A DNA stretch of 64,000 nucleotides from Laccaria trichodermophora (GCA_018417955.1 JACTVC010000002.1:930001-994000); one strand, 5' to 3'. Positions 1 through 11,907 are shown, counted from the first letter of the stretch. Program-made: numbers and translations. Notes: generated by a model not told the origin, from the letters alone.

Positions 1-208
1 AAACAGATTTTGCGGGTATACAATACTCGTGATTTCAGCAAGTCCATTATCATGTTTCATTCCTTATTAATCATTCTTTGTCCAGTCCAGATGGAGTCGT
101 TGATCATGCGAAAGGAGCCAACCAGTCTTTTTTCCCCTCCCTGTCAGTCGCATTGGCACCAACAACTGCACCCAGAGCGTCGATCCATGCATCGAGAAGG
201 GTAATTTT

Positions 209-750
209 TTGGGTGTCATTGTGGTGGACGCAGGGAAAGTCGATCGCACGCAGCTCGCAGAGGCAATCCTGGAGGAGTACTTGGCTGCGAAGCAAGTGTG
301 GGAGTTGGAGTGCGATGTCATGATCAAGAAAGTGCGAACCAGGACATGGAGGACGTTACACGCAAGTTGGCCTGCATCACATCGATTCGAGAGGCACAGG
401 TTGCTGCCAAATTCACTCATGCTGCCAAACTCACTCATGCTGTCGTTCTTCACGATGCAGAATCTTACATCGCATCCAGAAATCATCTTCCAGCAAAAAA
501 AAATCAACGCGCGCCAAGTTTCGACTCCTCAACACACTTCAAGGTCAGGTCGCCCCCAAGATCGACCTCGAAGCCTTACAGTCTGTGGTTGAACCAGCCC
601 AGTCCGCGTACGACGAGGCTCACTCCGATCCCCAGAAGACATACTCCAACTACATCACCTCACTCGTGCGAAGCTTCGTATCCGCAGCTAATGTGTGTTC
701 CAGTACGGTGCCTCGTTGCACAGGCCGCCAAATTCAGTATCCTCCATAGT
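209..750 (+). pseudogene. decayed coding fragment in three frames
   Basis: Coding-like sequence continues on the plus strand but changes frame twice. The first part (about 225-345) reads as a charged helical stretch containing AEAILEEYLAAKQVWELE. The second (about 340-500) contains EDVTRKLACITSIREAQVAAK. The third (about 500-750) contains KIDLEALQSVVEPAQSAYDEA and ends at a stop near 750. The second frame change falls at a run of nine A at 495-503, a typical indel site. I do not recognise the family. The fragments read as helical or coiled-coil-like. It could instead be a multi-exon gene, but no clean splice sites join the parts. Confidence 0.35.
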
Positions 751-1062
751 CCCACGGGCGTCGAAGCGGCCATAAACAAAACTACTGCTGCCCACGAGGT
801 GGTTGTCAACAATGCCTCGTGCGCGTACTCCCAAGCCTCATAATTTTGTGCCGCTGCGACTCGCTTGCGATTTCGGCATACTAATGCTGGTGACATATAG
901 CACTGAAGATGATGCGAATTTGCACACTGCAATTTCAAGATTTGCCAGTGCACTGCCTCGATTCCTCTAACACAATTCTGTATGTGTTTGTGGCTGTTTG
1001 AGCTTATCATCCCCATTTCCTATAATCATCCCTCGACCACGTTCCCTCCTACTCCACGAACC

Positions 1063-2687
1063 ATGGACAACTACAATTATTCTCGACAAATTCAGGACTA
1101 CGATGCTCTTCCGTTGATTTCTGCTCTGTGCGCTTCCTTTTCTTCTCAATTCTCTCCCGTCAATACTTACCCACCTTAGGGATGATCGAATACCCCACAA
1201 TTGGATAGATGACGATATGTTTTTTCCAGACAATATCAATCGTAGATGGTAAGTCAATGCCACACACTCATGCGTCGTGCTCCTTCCTCACGTCTCATTC
1301 TTCAGCTCCCAGCTTGGCGACGTAAATCCTGAGGACTCTCTGGCATCTCAAACAACGTCCTACTTGACGGATGGAGTTCCCGTGGAGGCCTCAGCCAGCG
1401 AAACGGCCGTAATTATACCATGGTCACTGCAGATCTTCTTCCACCCATTTGTTGCGCTCACGTTCATGGTTTCAGGGACAGCAACTACTTGAGTGGTGGA
1501 CCTCTTAAGATATTCCGCCCTTCCGACACGCTTCCATACACTGAACCCGTTGAAGAGTATTCTCAGAACGATGATACGTGGTTAGAATTAGATGCCTTTA
1601 TACTCGCAATAACCAATCCAAGGTGAGTGTAACCTGGTCATTTTGAGATATCATCTTTCACTTACGGGTCGGGATGAGGAGGTTTGATGCGAACTCCAAC
1701 GAACAGGTTCTTACGTCAACGAACGTCACCATCCCCCTCCCCAACTCTCAAGCACGCGATAACGTTGCAGAGTCAACTGATGAACCTGCCACTGCGACTT
1801 TCTCAGCAAACGACTGTCCCCCAGGCCCGTCCTCTTATAGTTCCGTGGGTCAGGTTTGGACTGGTGGTCCTGCCACTACGACAGGATATTTTGCCGCCCG
1901 GCCCAAGCAGGGACAGCTGCCGTCCTATCCTCCACGGCCAATAGGTCAGGCCGTTGTTGCGTCGCACACTCCAATGTATCTCGACCAACTCGTCACGATG
2001 AATGGGGTGACCGCGCCCGTCCCCATTGCTGGTCCCTCTACCGCGCCTGCCACTGTGAGTCGCCATTCGAACGCCCAGATGGGTGGTGACTACTCCACGT
2101 ACAACCCTGTGGGTCAGGCCACCGTTCCGCCAAACATAGAAGCCTACGCTGGGACATCGATGCCTGTGTATCGAGCGGACCCGCCCCTCACTCGAGCTCC
2201 CATCGTGGGCACCTTTCCAGCTGATGAGCGGCAACCCCGTAATTCGCCTGCCACCATGAGGACTCAAGCTGCACACCGTGGGAAACGACATGACCCGTAC
2301 AAACTTTCGTCGGCGTCAAAATGTACCGAGATATCAGGCGAACCCGAGCTCTATTATTGCCAATGGGGGGACTGCTCAGAAGGTCCCATGGCCGCCACTA
2401 AGATCTTTGAACATTTCCTAGCTCATGGGGAAAAAATCAAGGAGAGTGGCAGAGTCAAGGAGTGCAAGTGGGCGGCATGTGATCCTAAGCCGGGCGCGTT
2501 CCCGATAACTGGCGACGGCTTCAGGCGCCACGTCTACGAAACTCAAGCGCATGCTGAGATTGGGGTCCTCACAAAGGTCAAGTGCGAGAAATGTGGCATG
2601 AAGAGGGCAAGGAGGTCGATGCCTAACCACAAGAGGATGTGCTCGGGAGAGTCGAAAGAGCCTGAGGGTAAGGGGAAGAAGAGGTAG
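1063..2687 (+). CDS. zinc-finger protein with three degenerate C2H2/C2HC fingers
   Basis: Five exons join in phase to 1392 nt (463 aa): 1063-1112, 1180-1248, 1306-1422, 1476-1622 and 1679-2687. The first two thirds are Pro/Thr/Ser-rich and probably disordered. The C-terminal part (about residues 345-455) holds three candidate zinc sites. One is C-x4-C followed by H-x3-H (starting YYCQWGDC). The second is C-x4-C with later histidines (starting KECKWAAC). The third is C-x2-C-x11-H-x3-C (starting CEKCGMKRARR). The tail is Lys-rich and basic. This arrangement suggests a nucleic-acid-binding regulator in the nucleus, but the target is unknown. The start was chosen at the first ATG, after which all four introns keep phase. 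The 5' exons are small and remain the least certain part. Confidence 0.65.
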
Positions 2688-4496
2688 GATTGTCACAGTA
2701 GGAGCTGGATATAGAGCTTGTGGCTTTATTGTTTTTAGGCATCTCTATGGTTCCATTGTCAGGTGGTCTCATGCAGGTCATTCCCCACCTACCGTCTTTT
2801 GTATTTATTCTACACCTCGCTTTGGACTTCCATTCTTATCTAAATTTTTTTACAGCGCTTCCACTTTGTAATGAGATTCCACGTTTTTTCCTCTTGCGAT
2901 TTCCTGATTGGGAGAGCTTCCTCACAAATTCGACAAAAATTATGTTATAGCTCGGGAAGGCACTTCCTTCCTTTCTGTCTGTTACTATCGTGTGTTGAGT
3001 GTTTGAGTGTTTAAAAATCAAGACTGTTTGCTTTATATCTCCACCACAACACACTCAATGACTTTGTGATTTTTCAAGTACATATGAATCTGCCACATAT
3101 GAATACAAATTCTTTCAACTTTTGTCTCACATCTGAATGGTGTAAAAAATCAGACAAACTCATCAAAACCTTCAATAGAACAGAGTATGTCTTTCAGGGA
3201 ACTTGGTCTCTCAAATGCAAAGTTCTTGATCACAGTTTTCTTTATTGACATGAAACACAACTTCAATTAACTTTTATAACTCCCATGAGTTTTTATTATG
3301 TTACTACACTCCAAAGCAAAGGGTATGAGTATGCTGTCTTGTCTAAATGATACTGTGTATAAAAACTTCTTATTCAAAAGTCTCCAAGCAAGTTGACTCC
3401 CAAGCACACTGGCTTCGTTCACACTGTACTTATCTGACCACAAAGAATCTCCTTTAATTGATTACAACTGTCCACCTCCCAAGTCTCTACTTGGGGTGCA
3501 ACTAGCTGGTCAATGGGGGCGATTGCTTGCCTTTTGACCCACCAGTGCACCTCTTATATACTCCAGGAACCCCTATCTATGTTTTTATACAGGTTACTAT
3601 GGTCCGAATTACAAATATGAATTTTAATGAATGTGTGGTATATTTTGTAGTCTATTTCTGTGAACACTACAGGTTTTGTAGTGTTTGCATTCTTCATTTT
3701 CAAATGCATCAGTGTTTGATGCATATGTGAAGTTAGCTGATGTAGCTATTCTTAGCTTGGCATAATCCTGCATGTTTCTTTTCTATGGCCTGGTTTACCA
3801 GTTTGACAGATGACATCATATAATGATTAATGTTTCCTGATGAGTTGATGCACATGCATACATGTTACCAATAGCCTTTGGTCTCTTGTCATTTCTGAGT
3901 TTTTGATTAAAATGCCCTATCTTGGCTCGTCTTTTCATTACAGAGGTCAGAAGACACTCTGAGGATGTTTTCAAATATCTTTCTTAATTGTCAGGGGTTT
4001 CTCATTATATTTTGTATAATATAATGTGTCTTTTTTCTTATGTTTGTACTTGTGACATTCAGATCCATCAGTCTTTGACACATACATGGGAATTGCCATA
4101 CATGACTTTCTGAATGGCTGCAAGCCATGCTAAGTCTTCATACATTTATTACTTAGGCATAGTTTAGTCTTTTCTATGTTTTAGACATGCTGTTAGGTGT
4201 CTATGTTGTCTCTCTGTGTATTTCTTGTATAAGTACGAGTTTCCACATTAAATCCATTGTGTGTTTCTAAACCCTTAGTAGTAATGCAATTCTTCTCCCT
4301 GTGCTGGGTTTTTGCTCTAGAACCTCTTTGTGCTCTATTTCATGGTAGGTAAACCTTAGATAGGATCCAAGTATAATGTCACAACACATACTGCTGCCAG
4401 TTCCAAAGCCTTAGTCCTATTTTCAGATTCCACGCATTTGCATTTTTAGTCAACTGAGCTGGGTATGCACATTGACTCTTTGTATCATTGCAATTG
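2688..4496. other. AT-rich stretch with no supported gene
   Basis: About 1.8 kb of AT-rich sequence downstream of the zinc-finger gene. Only short, compositionally unconvincing reading frames occur on both strands. No domain, splice-consistent chain or RNA gene was recognised. It borders the first palindromic element and may be old transposon debris. Confidence 0.5.
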
Positions 4497-5194
4497 TACT
4501 TGTCCCTGTCAAAAGTATGGAAACACATTGAAATAGCTTGTTCTCACTCAAATCAGCACCAAATGGTTCCAAATAAGTTGTAGACATAGAAATTAGGTCC
4601 ACCAGGTCTTGAGTCTGACTCCTGAGGGTAGAGAATTACCAAATAAGGAAATATCATAGATATTGTCTCTATAGTAGATGCTGCAAAACACAAGCATGCT
4701 AGGAGATTTTTTGTAGCAAAATTTATATACACCACTCAAAAGGGGTTGAAAAATAGAGTAGAATCCATCTTTGGTTCATGCAATTTGGTCAAGATTTGAG
4801 CTCACAATTGCCTTTTGAATGTGGGGCTCTGAAGGCAATTTTGGTGATTTTGGGTAATCTTCCCTGATTTTTACAGGTTTGAGGAGACAATTGTAAGCTC
4901 AAATCTTGACCAAATTGCATGAACCAAAGACAGATTCTACTCTATTTTTCAACCCCTTTTGAGTGGTGTATATAAATTTTGCTACAAAAAATCTTCTAGC
5001 ATGCTTGTGTTTTGCAGCATCTACTGTAGAGACAATATCTATGATATTTCCTTATTTGGTAATTCTCTATCCTAAGATTCAAGACCTGGTGGACCTAATT
5101 TCTATGTCTACAACTTATTTGGAGCCATTTGGTGCTGATTTGAGTGAGAACAAGCTATTTCAATGTGTTTCCATACTTTTGACAGGGACACGTA
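4497..5194. mobile_element. palindromic TA-flanked element 1 (foldback/MITE-like)
   Basis: Two arms of roughly 320 bp are inverted copies of each other around a centre of about 70 bp (near 4815-4887). The ends read TA then CTTGTCCCTGTCAAAAGTAT on the left and the reverse complement of TA then CGTGTCCCTGTCAAAAGTAT on the right. The flanking TA (4497-4498 and 5193-5194) fits a TA target-site duplication as in the Tc1/mariner superfamily. There is no transposase. Mirror-image short reading frames in the two arms are a by-product of the palindrome. Superfamily placement is inferred from TA and terminal sequence style only. Confidence 0.75.
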
Positions 5195-5383
5195 CATAGT
5201 GTATTTATTAGAGATGACCTTGATTGGTAAAATCATTAAAATTGAATTTTATATGGGTGAAATGGTTTCATCCATATCATCTCCCCCCCACTATAATACT
5301 GACTGTCCTTGGTCATTGCAAGATTCCCTTCTGAGGATGTCTTTCTCTGGACTTTCACTTGTGGTTCACACATTTTTATATTG

Positions 5384-6065
5384 TACTCATGCTCAGAAAA
5401 AGTAATGGGCAACATTGAAATAGCCTGTTCTCACTCAAATCAGCACCAAATTACTCCAAATAAGTTGTAGACATAGATATTAGGTCCACCAGGTCTTGAA
5501 TCTGAGGGTAGAAAATTACCAAATAAGGAAATATCATAAGTATTGTCTCTACAGTAGAACACAAGCATGCTAGGAGATTTTTTGTAGCAAAATTTATGTA
5601 CACCACTCAAAAGGGGTTGAAAAATAGAGTAGAATCCATCTTTGGTTCATGCAATTTAGTCAAGATTTGAGCTCACAATTGCCTCTTGAAAGTGGGGCTC
5701 TGAAGGCAATTTTGGTGATTTCAGGCAATCTTCCCTGATTTTCAGAGGTTTGAGGAGACAATTGTAAGCTCAAATCTTGACCAAATTGCATGAACCAAAG
5801 ATAGATTCTACTCTATTTTTCAACCCCTTTTGAGTGGTGTACATAAATTCTGCTACAAAAAATCTTCTAGCATGCTTGTGTTCTGCAACATCTACTGTAG
5901 AGACAATACTTATGATATTTCCTTATTTGGTAATTTTCTACCCTCAGATTCAAGACCTAGTGGACCTAATATCTATGTCTACAACTTATTTGGAGTAATT
6001 TGGTGCTGATTTGAGTGAGAACAGGCTATTTCAATGTTGCCCATTACTTTTTCTGGGCATGAGTA
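5384..6065. mobile_element. palindromic TA-flanked element 2, related to element 1
   Basis: A second large palindrome lies 190 bp downstream of the first. Its inner arms clearly match element 1, sharing the block that begins ACATTGAAATAGC and the following several hundred bases. Its outermost 25 bp or so differ: TA then CTCATGCTCAGAAAAAGTAA on the left, with one mismatch (CTCATGCCC) on the right. TA flanks are at 5384-5385 and 6064-6065. It is non-coding. The pair is therefore two related non-autonomous elements with different termini, not one recent tandem copy. Confidence 0.75.
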
Positions 6066-6690
6066 GCAATGGATCACCAAGATTTTCCAGGATCAACTGA
6101 CATACCACTGACATTTTCTGAAGTTGTCAATGTCCACCACACCAATGTTTTTCCTGTTATAGCATGCATCACATGCATGTCAAGTCAAAAGCTTCTGAAA
6201 TTCTATTTTTAGACACAAATGCCCAATAAACTTTCTTAAGTTCTGTGATTCTCAATGATTTTCAGGAACCACAACAAATTGGACATGGAGTTCTTCTGGA
6301 ACATGGCGACCTTTTTGTTTTTGTCATGTTATAAAAGAGGGTCCTTTTTGGCCATCTTTCTTTCTCATAGTCCCCATTCTTTCCTTTGGCTTCTTTCTCA
6401 CTTCATCATGGCAAGCTGGCAAATCCTCTTCAGTGGCTCTGTCTTTCTCTGTGCTGCCTTCTACTCCACACACTTGTTGTTTACCAAGGACAGTCTTGCT
6501 GACTGTGATGGTGAAGACATTGCCAATCTGTTGGCCATTGTCCACCCACTCATGGTAAGTTGTCTCTTTTATTTCTTTATGTCTTTCATCCTTGAGCTGA
6601 TCTATGTGCTATCACTTTGGCAAAATGGCTCAACAAAAATATTCCAGAATGCATAAGTCAAGCTTGGGAAGACAAAACATTAACCTGAGC
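6066..6690. other. spacer, possibly 5' part of the decayed exonuclease-family gene
   Basis: Between the second palindrome and the recognisable pseudogene. A reading frame of 133 codons on the plus strand (6255-6656) is hydrophobic and unlike any family I know. It may be the decayed N-terminal part of the downstream pseudogene read in a wrong frame. No independent gene is supported. Confidence 0.35.
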
Positions 6691-6699
6691 ACAACTTGA

Positions 6700-9600
6700 C
6701 TATGCTGCTCATGAGGCATATGCATCGCTTCTCATTTACAAACATCTCCAACAGTTTGATATTCCTCATCAACTCCCATCCACCCTTATACCTGGAACAT
6801 CTGTTCTATTATTCAAGTCTGACAACACCACAGTTGTTGCAGAAGGTCGAATCTCCTCTGACAATAACCAAGTCTATGATGGGGTCAACAGCACTTCAAC
6901 AAAGGCTCTCATTGATATTGACTGAGTTCTTGTTCCTGGTGCTCTCATTTCTTCTCATGGGAAGCAGGCCTTAACATCCTTTGGACCTGTTCTATTCACA
7001 CTTGTCTGTCTCAGAAGTCACCTGCAAAGTTTCAATCCCACCCCTTCACCTCAGGCAAAAGCTTCTGCCCCAAATCCAAGTCAAGACAGTGGAAACCTGA
7101 CTAGACCCTCTGTCCTGCTGATGTTGAGGAGCCTGAACCAGATGATAGTGGTTCTATCTCCATTGGAGATCTACTGACAAGTGATCTCTCAGCCTCTGAG
7201 TCCCCTTTGTCTGAAGTCCCTCAATCAGTTGATGCTGAATGTGCTTTGATTGGAGAGAAAATCCTTGGCCCTGAGCCAGAGCTCCAACATGATGAGCCAG
7301 AATTTGACTCAACGATTCACAGTCGTGTTTTGAAGGATCCCTTTCATGTTTTCAACATGTTCTACCTTTCAGCATCACATTCCCTTTGGCTTCAATTCAC
7401 AAGAGAGCTTTGTGATGCAATTTTCATTCCAAATGAGGATGATAAAGCATGAATCAATAGCTGGGGTGCAACCCAGAATCCTCCACAAACATATGAATGA
7501 CTCCACAATTCCTCCCCCCAATGGGTCCACGAAAGATGCAAGCATATAATTCCCTCTCCCAAAAAACTTGGGCATTTCATATCACATGTTTTTCAGACAT
7601 ATGGGCCACTCATTGATCTTTGTTCAAAGAAATCACTCTTTACAACTGATAATTGGAAGACTGCAAAACATATTCTTGAACTTATTCAAAATGGGTATCT
7701 ATCAGACCCACCCAGCATTCCACTCTACACTGTCAAAGGGCTAGATAAAAAGACTGGTCTTACTATTTACAAATGTGCTCAAGGGACCAATGCTACCAAG
7801 GGAGGAGTTCACAAGCACATACAAGCACAACTCCCTAAGTGTGGAGCATCAATCTGTCATGTCAATGCATGTTTGCATGACTTTGTTTTGCACCATAACC
7901 TCACTGTGTGTGATTTATGAACCATCCTGATTATAATTGCTGAAATTGTGAAGGTCTGAATCAAAAATTCTACTGGCCAATCATACAAAGGCCACACATC
8001 AATTTGAATCACCAACTGCCTTCAAGAACTACATGTATATCTTGAAGAAGTCCTCATCAATGTCATTCCGATCACAGGATGGGTGAATGGCAATCTCTAT
8101 GTGGCTACCAATGAAAAACTGGGCATATTACTGATCCCAGGTGATGTTCAAGATTCAAGCAGAATGGCCCCATTTGTCAACATCACTGATTTCACCCAAA
8201 AGCTGCCAAAGCACAAATTCCTTGCAGAAATGCAAGATACACACAAAGCCATCCTCCCAGTCCACACATCATCAGAGAAGGGGCTTTTCTGAACCCTGAT
8301 GGAGAACGACCGACATTTCAACCCACCGGATGGCTCCCTCCCAAACTGGAACCAAGCTACAAGGGTGTGGAATGCATGGGCTGATAGAACTGATGATGTA
8401 TGGTACAAGGTGCACATTTTTCTTCCATTTAAAGTTGTTTTCCATATCTTAATTTACTCCAATTAGCTCAATGACCAACTGAAAGTCTACCACTTGCAGT
8501 GGCTGAAGAACTCCAACACCAAAGAAGCTCTCTCCATCTCCTTCAATGTTTGGAAACCACTCACAAGCACTATTCATGATAGTCGACAATCAGCTGCTGC
8601 CCCTGCAGTACCATGCCAAACATCCAAGCCACATGCAGCTGGAAAGGGGTTTCTCGGTGGATGAAATATGCCCCTTCTGGGCCAACCATCATCATCAAAT
8701 GGAAACCTCACTATCAGCCAAGTATCCAGCAGTAGTCCCATCCCTTCAACATCACATGCTGCTCCATCCTCAGTCTCAAACTTCTGGGAATTCCAGCCAT
8801 CATATCACATAGCCTCACACCTAGGGCTGCACACCGTCCATTTGACAGGGACAGCCGTCGATCGATGGGCATAAATTTGCAACTTGAAAGCCAGAACAGG
8901 AACGGGAAGGCAAAAAACGGCCGTAAACAGGTTGTATGGATGTTTGCCCACCCTTTCATTGTATATATTTTTTTTCACAGTTTTTCACTTGTTTTTGGGT
9001 ACCTGGTAGATGTAAGAAGAGATATTAAGCATGAATAATAAAGATTTGCACCTTCAAACAGCAAATCATGAGCTCGAGGTGTGAATAGACCTTTCGCAGG
9101 GTTTCAATTGCGATGAGTCAGCACCATTCTGGTTGTATTTGAGCTGCAATTGAACCCACCTGGAGACATTTAGTGTGATAGAGATATGCAAAAATGTAAT
9201 AATGAAGCACTTCAGACATTGTCAATAGATAGTACAGTTAATTGTGGGTAAAATCACAGAATGTGTCGATGACCTGTCTGACGGCTGTTACAGCCGTCAT
9301 GTGACAGATAAAAACGGGTGTTCAGCAAGCCCAAATGGAACAGGTAATTGTCTGTCAGACCTGTCCGTCGACCTGTCTATGACAGGCATGGTGCGCAGCC
9401 CTACTCGCACCCTCTGAGTCTGTACATGCACTTGGCCCACCAGTCCACTGCATCACGACCATCCTCCAACTCCCCCAGCCCCACTATTGCCTCAGCATCT
9501 CAAAATGTGGCATTGCCACCTTGAAATCTGATGTCAGCCACAAGTGTTGCCTCTTTGGTGGCTCAAAAACATGTCACAGTGTCATTGGCAATGCAACAGC

Positions 9601-9790
9601 CCACAGCAAAAAAGCCAAGGAAGCATTGAACTTGTGCAAAGTGTGCACAACCTGAGTGCCCTGGCAGCCAGAAGGTCGTGAATTGCCATAATCCATGTCA
9701 TGATTGTGGCTTGGTACAATGTTGAGGGAGGAATTTGAAGCGACTGAACAAGTTGTGCCACTTGTGCAACAACTGAGGCCTGTTTTGTAG
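6700..9790 (+). pseudogene. broken copy of a multicopy agaricomycete exonuclease-like family
   Basis: Translations in shifting frames match, from memory, a family abundant in mushroom genomes whose full members start with a 3'-5' exonuclease-like domain. Visible pieces are HEAYASLLIYKHLQQFDIP and VLVPGALISSHGKQALTSFG (6700-7000), DPFHVFNMFYLSASHSLW (7340-7400), GLTIYKCAQGTNATKGGVHK (7750-7830), PITGWVNGNLYVATNEK (8070-8120) and RVWNAWADRTDDVWYK (8360-8410). A Cys-rich tail, CAKCAQPECPGSQKVVNCHN, follows at 9630-9690. Many in-frame stops and frameshifts interrupt it. The tail is separated from the body by the hAT-type MITE at 8822-9403. The family role is not established, so no activity is claimed. 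Confidence 0.55.
8822..9403. mobile_element. hAT-type MITE, copy 1
   Basis: A 582-bp non-coding element with terminal inverted repeats TAGGGCTGCACACC and GGTGCGCAGCCCTA. It is flanked by near-identical 8-bp target duplications, ctcacacc (8814-8821) and ctcgcacc (9404-9411, one mismatch). An 8-bp duplication plus TAGGGCTG termini is typical of the hAT superfamily. The termini also contain subterminal GACAGG motifs in both orientations, as expected for transposase-binding sites. It interrupts the exonuclease-like pseudogene. Confidence 0.8.
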
Positions 9791-10422
9791 TTATTCAATA
9801 TAATCTTATCTTCCTCATTGCCATTGTGTCAGGCCACATCAAATATATGCATCTACAGCCCTTTGCATAAGTCATTGAACACTTCGATTTTTCTTGCATC
9901 ATCACATGTCCACTTTCCCATAGCCAAACAAATGCTGATCGAGAAGTAGATAATGTGCACTCTACCATTGCTCTACAGACTACCACACTCCTCTCTCTTT
10001 TCCTACTTGCTGTCATCAATAATTGAGTCCTACTATTATGGACTTCTACCTGAGCTACACTCACCTTGTACCAGGTAGTTTTTATTCCCTGTCAACCTTG
10101 CTCTCACTCATCAAATCTAAAGCTGAGCCAAAAAATCAATGCATGCTGTACTGCCATGTTCGCCATCCTGAAGCCTTGCATCCAGGTGCTCAATACATTT
10201 AATTTATCCCATGTAAAATCTAGAGGTTCAATGGCTCACTGTATGGAAGCAATTGAAACATCTCTATCATGATCCTCTACCAGCTTGTCCTGAATCTCAT
10301 TGAGATAAATAGTGGGATCCCAGTACAGCAGTGTATCAATGTATGCACAGTCATCTTGATCCAGCAATTGTGGCCATCTGGTACACTTTCTGTATGGGTT
10401 TGTCAAGGTTCCATCTACACAG

Positions 10423-11646
10423 TAGGGCTGCACACCATCCATTTGACAGGGATGGCCATCGATTGACAGGCATAAATTTGCAAGTTGAAAGCCAGAACAG
10501 GAATGGGCAGGCAAAAAAAAAGGCGTAAATGGGTTGTACAGCTGTTTGCCCACCCTTTCAATGTATATAATTTTTTTCACAATTTTTCTTTTGTCTTTGG
10601 GTACCTGGTAGATGTAAGAAGAGATCTTAAGGACGATTTGCACCTTCAAACAGCAAATCATGAGCTCGAGGTGTGAATAGTCAGAATAGACCTTTCACAG
10701 GGTTTCAATTGCAATGAGTCAGCACCATTCTGGTTGTTTTTGAGCTGCAATTGAACCTGTCGAGACATTTAGTGTTGATAGAGATATGAGAAAATTGAAT
10801 AATGAAGCACTTCAAATATTGTCAATACTATGTTTGTCCAGGTGTTTGAAACTTTTTCAGCACTTTGCGATTTCTGACTCACCACTTCATCAAATTCTTT
10901 AAATTTTTTTACAAGCCAATAATCTTTTTTCTCTTATATATGAGTATCTACTTTTTTTTGGTATAAATGTGTTGTGTTTGCTGTCAGAGGTGTTCTGGTG
11001 CTCAGGGTTCAGATATATCAGGAGATTAGAACTTGTGTCACACTAGGTAACAATGAATTCGGCTGATAGATGATGTGCAAATGTCATGCAAATGTCATGT
11101 TTTTTGAGCTGTTTCACAGCGGAATTTGGTCTTTTACCCTTCCTGAAATGACAACTTCACCTCGCTATCTAAATTTTCTTATTTGAACTTAAGTATGCCA
11201 TTCAAATGCAATTGGAAAGTTTTAAAATAAACAGTCAAGCTGATCTGGAGGGATCTGAGAGAACATTCCATTACTTTTGTTTGTCTGGTGTAATGAAAAC
11301 CACAAATCCATGTCCCCAGACCACAATTCTTTGACTCTTGTTCTAGAATTTTGAGACAGTAAATTTAATACATAAATACACCTTCTGTGAAAGTTCTAAG
11401 GCCCCAACACAAGTGGAAGGTAAAATAATCCACAGTTTCAAACACCTGAACAAATATAGTAGATAATACAGCTAATTGTGGGTAGAATCACAGAATGTGT
11501 TGATGACCCATCTGACAGCTGTTATGGCCATCATTGACTCATGTGACAGATAAAAATGGGTGTTCAGCAAGCCCAAATGGAAACAGGTAATTGTCCATCA
11601 GAGCTGTCCATTGACCTATCTATGATGGGCACAGTGCACAGCCCTA
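10423..11646. mobile_element. hAT-type MITE, copy 2, carrying a nested insertion
   Basis: Same family as the element at 8822-9403. It starts TAGGGCTGCACACC and ends in the reverse complement of TAGGGCTGTGCACTG, with closely matching subterminal sequence. The flanking octamers ctacacag (10415-10422) and ctacatgg (11647-11654) agree at six of eight bases, consistent with an aged 8-bp duplication. Its body is split by the TA-flanked element at 10829-11458. Without that insert it is about the same length as copy 1. It lies inside the Tc1-like transposase remnant. Confidence 0.75.
10829..11458. mobile_element. TA-flanked MITE nested in hAT copy 2
   Basis: About 630 bp. The left end TATGTTTGTCCAGGTGTTTG and right end (reverse complement) TATATTTGTTCAGGTGTTTG match over at least 24 bp with two mismatches. 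Comparison with the uninterrupted hAT copy 1 (around 9224-9240) shows that this block is extra and that TA flanks it. TA target duplication suggests a Tc1/mariner-type non-autonomous element. No coding capacity was seen. Confidence 0.75.
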
Positions 11647-11907
11647 CTACATGGTGGTAAATCAGAATATTAGTGATTGTGCCGATTGAGCAGCCAGCTG
11701 TGTCAGCTAGCTTTCAGTAGGACCAGTCATTCTGAATGTGCCATTGCACCACCCTATCATGTAGATCCTTTGAAAGCAAAGGAGCCATGATGAATGTGGT
11801 AGAGTGTGAGTTATGTACTCGATCAGCATTTGTTTGGCTATGGGAAAGTGGACATGTGATGACACAAAAAAAATTGAAGTGTTCAATGACTTATGCAAAG
11901 GGCTGTA

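Larger units (their letters stand above)
9854..11907 (-). mobile_element. Tc1-like element remnant, host of nested insertions
   Basis: The ends are inverted repeats beginning TA-CAGCCCTTTGCATAAGTC (9854 onward, and its reverse complement ending at 11907). They match over about 85 bp. On the minus strand the interior encodes the N-terminal helix-turn-helix part of a Tc1-type transposase. KLADTAGCSIGTITNILIY lies near 11660-11710 after one in-frame stop. DPTIYLNEIQDKLVEDHDRD lies near 10250-10310. The two pieces abut once the hAT MITE (10423-11646) and one target duplication are removed. No DDE catalytic core is recognisable, so the copy is internally decayed as well as interrupted. Confidence 0.65.

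Noticed and set aside
4553..5199. Mirror-image reading frames in the palindrome arms (starting MVYINFATKNLLACLCF) as duplicated genes
   Set aside because: They exist on opposite strands only because the arms are inverted repeats. They are short, lack flanking signals, and stop at arm ends.
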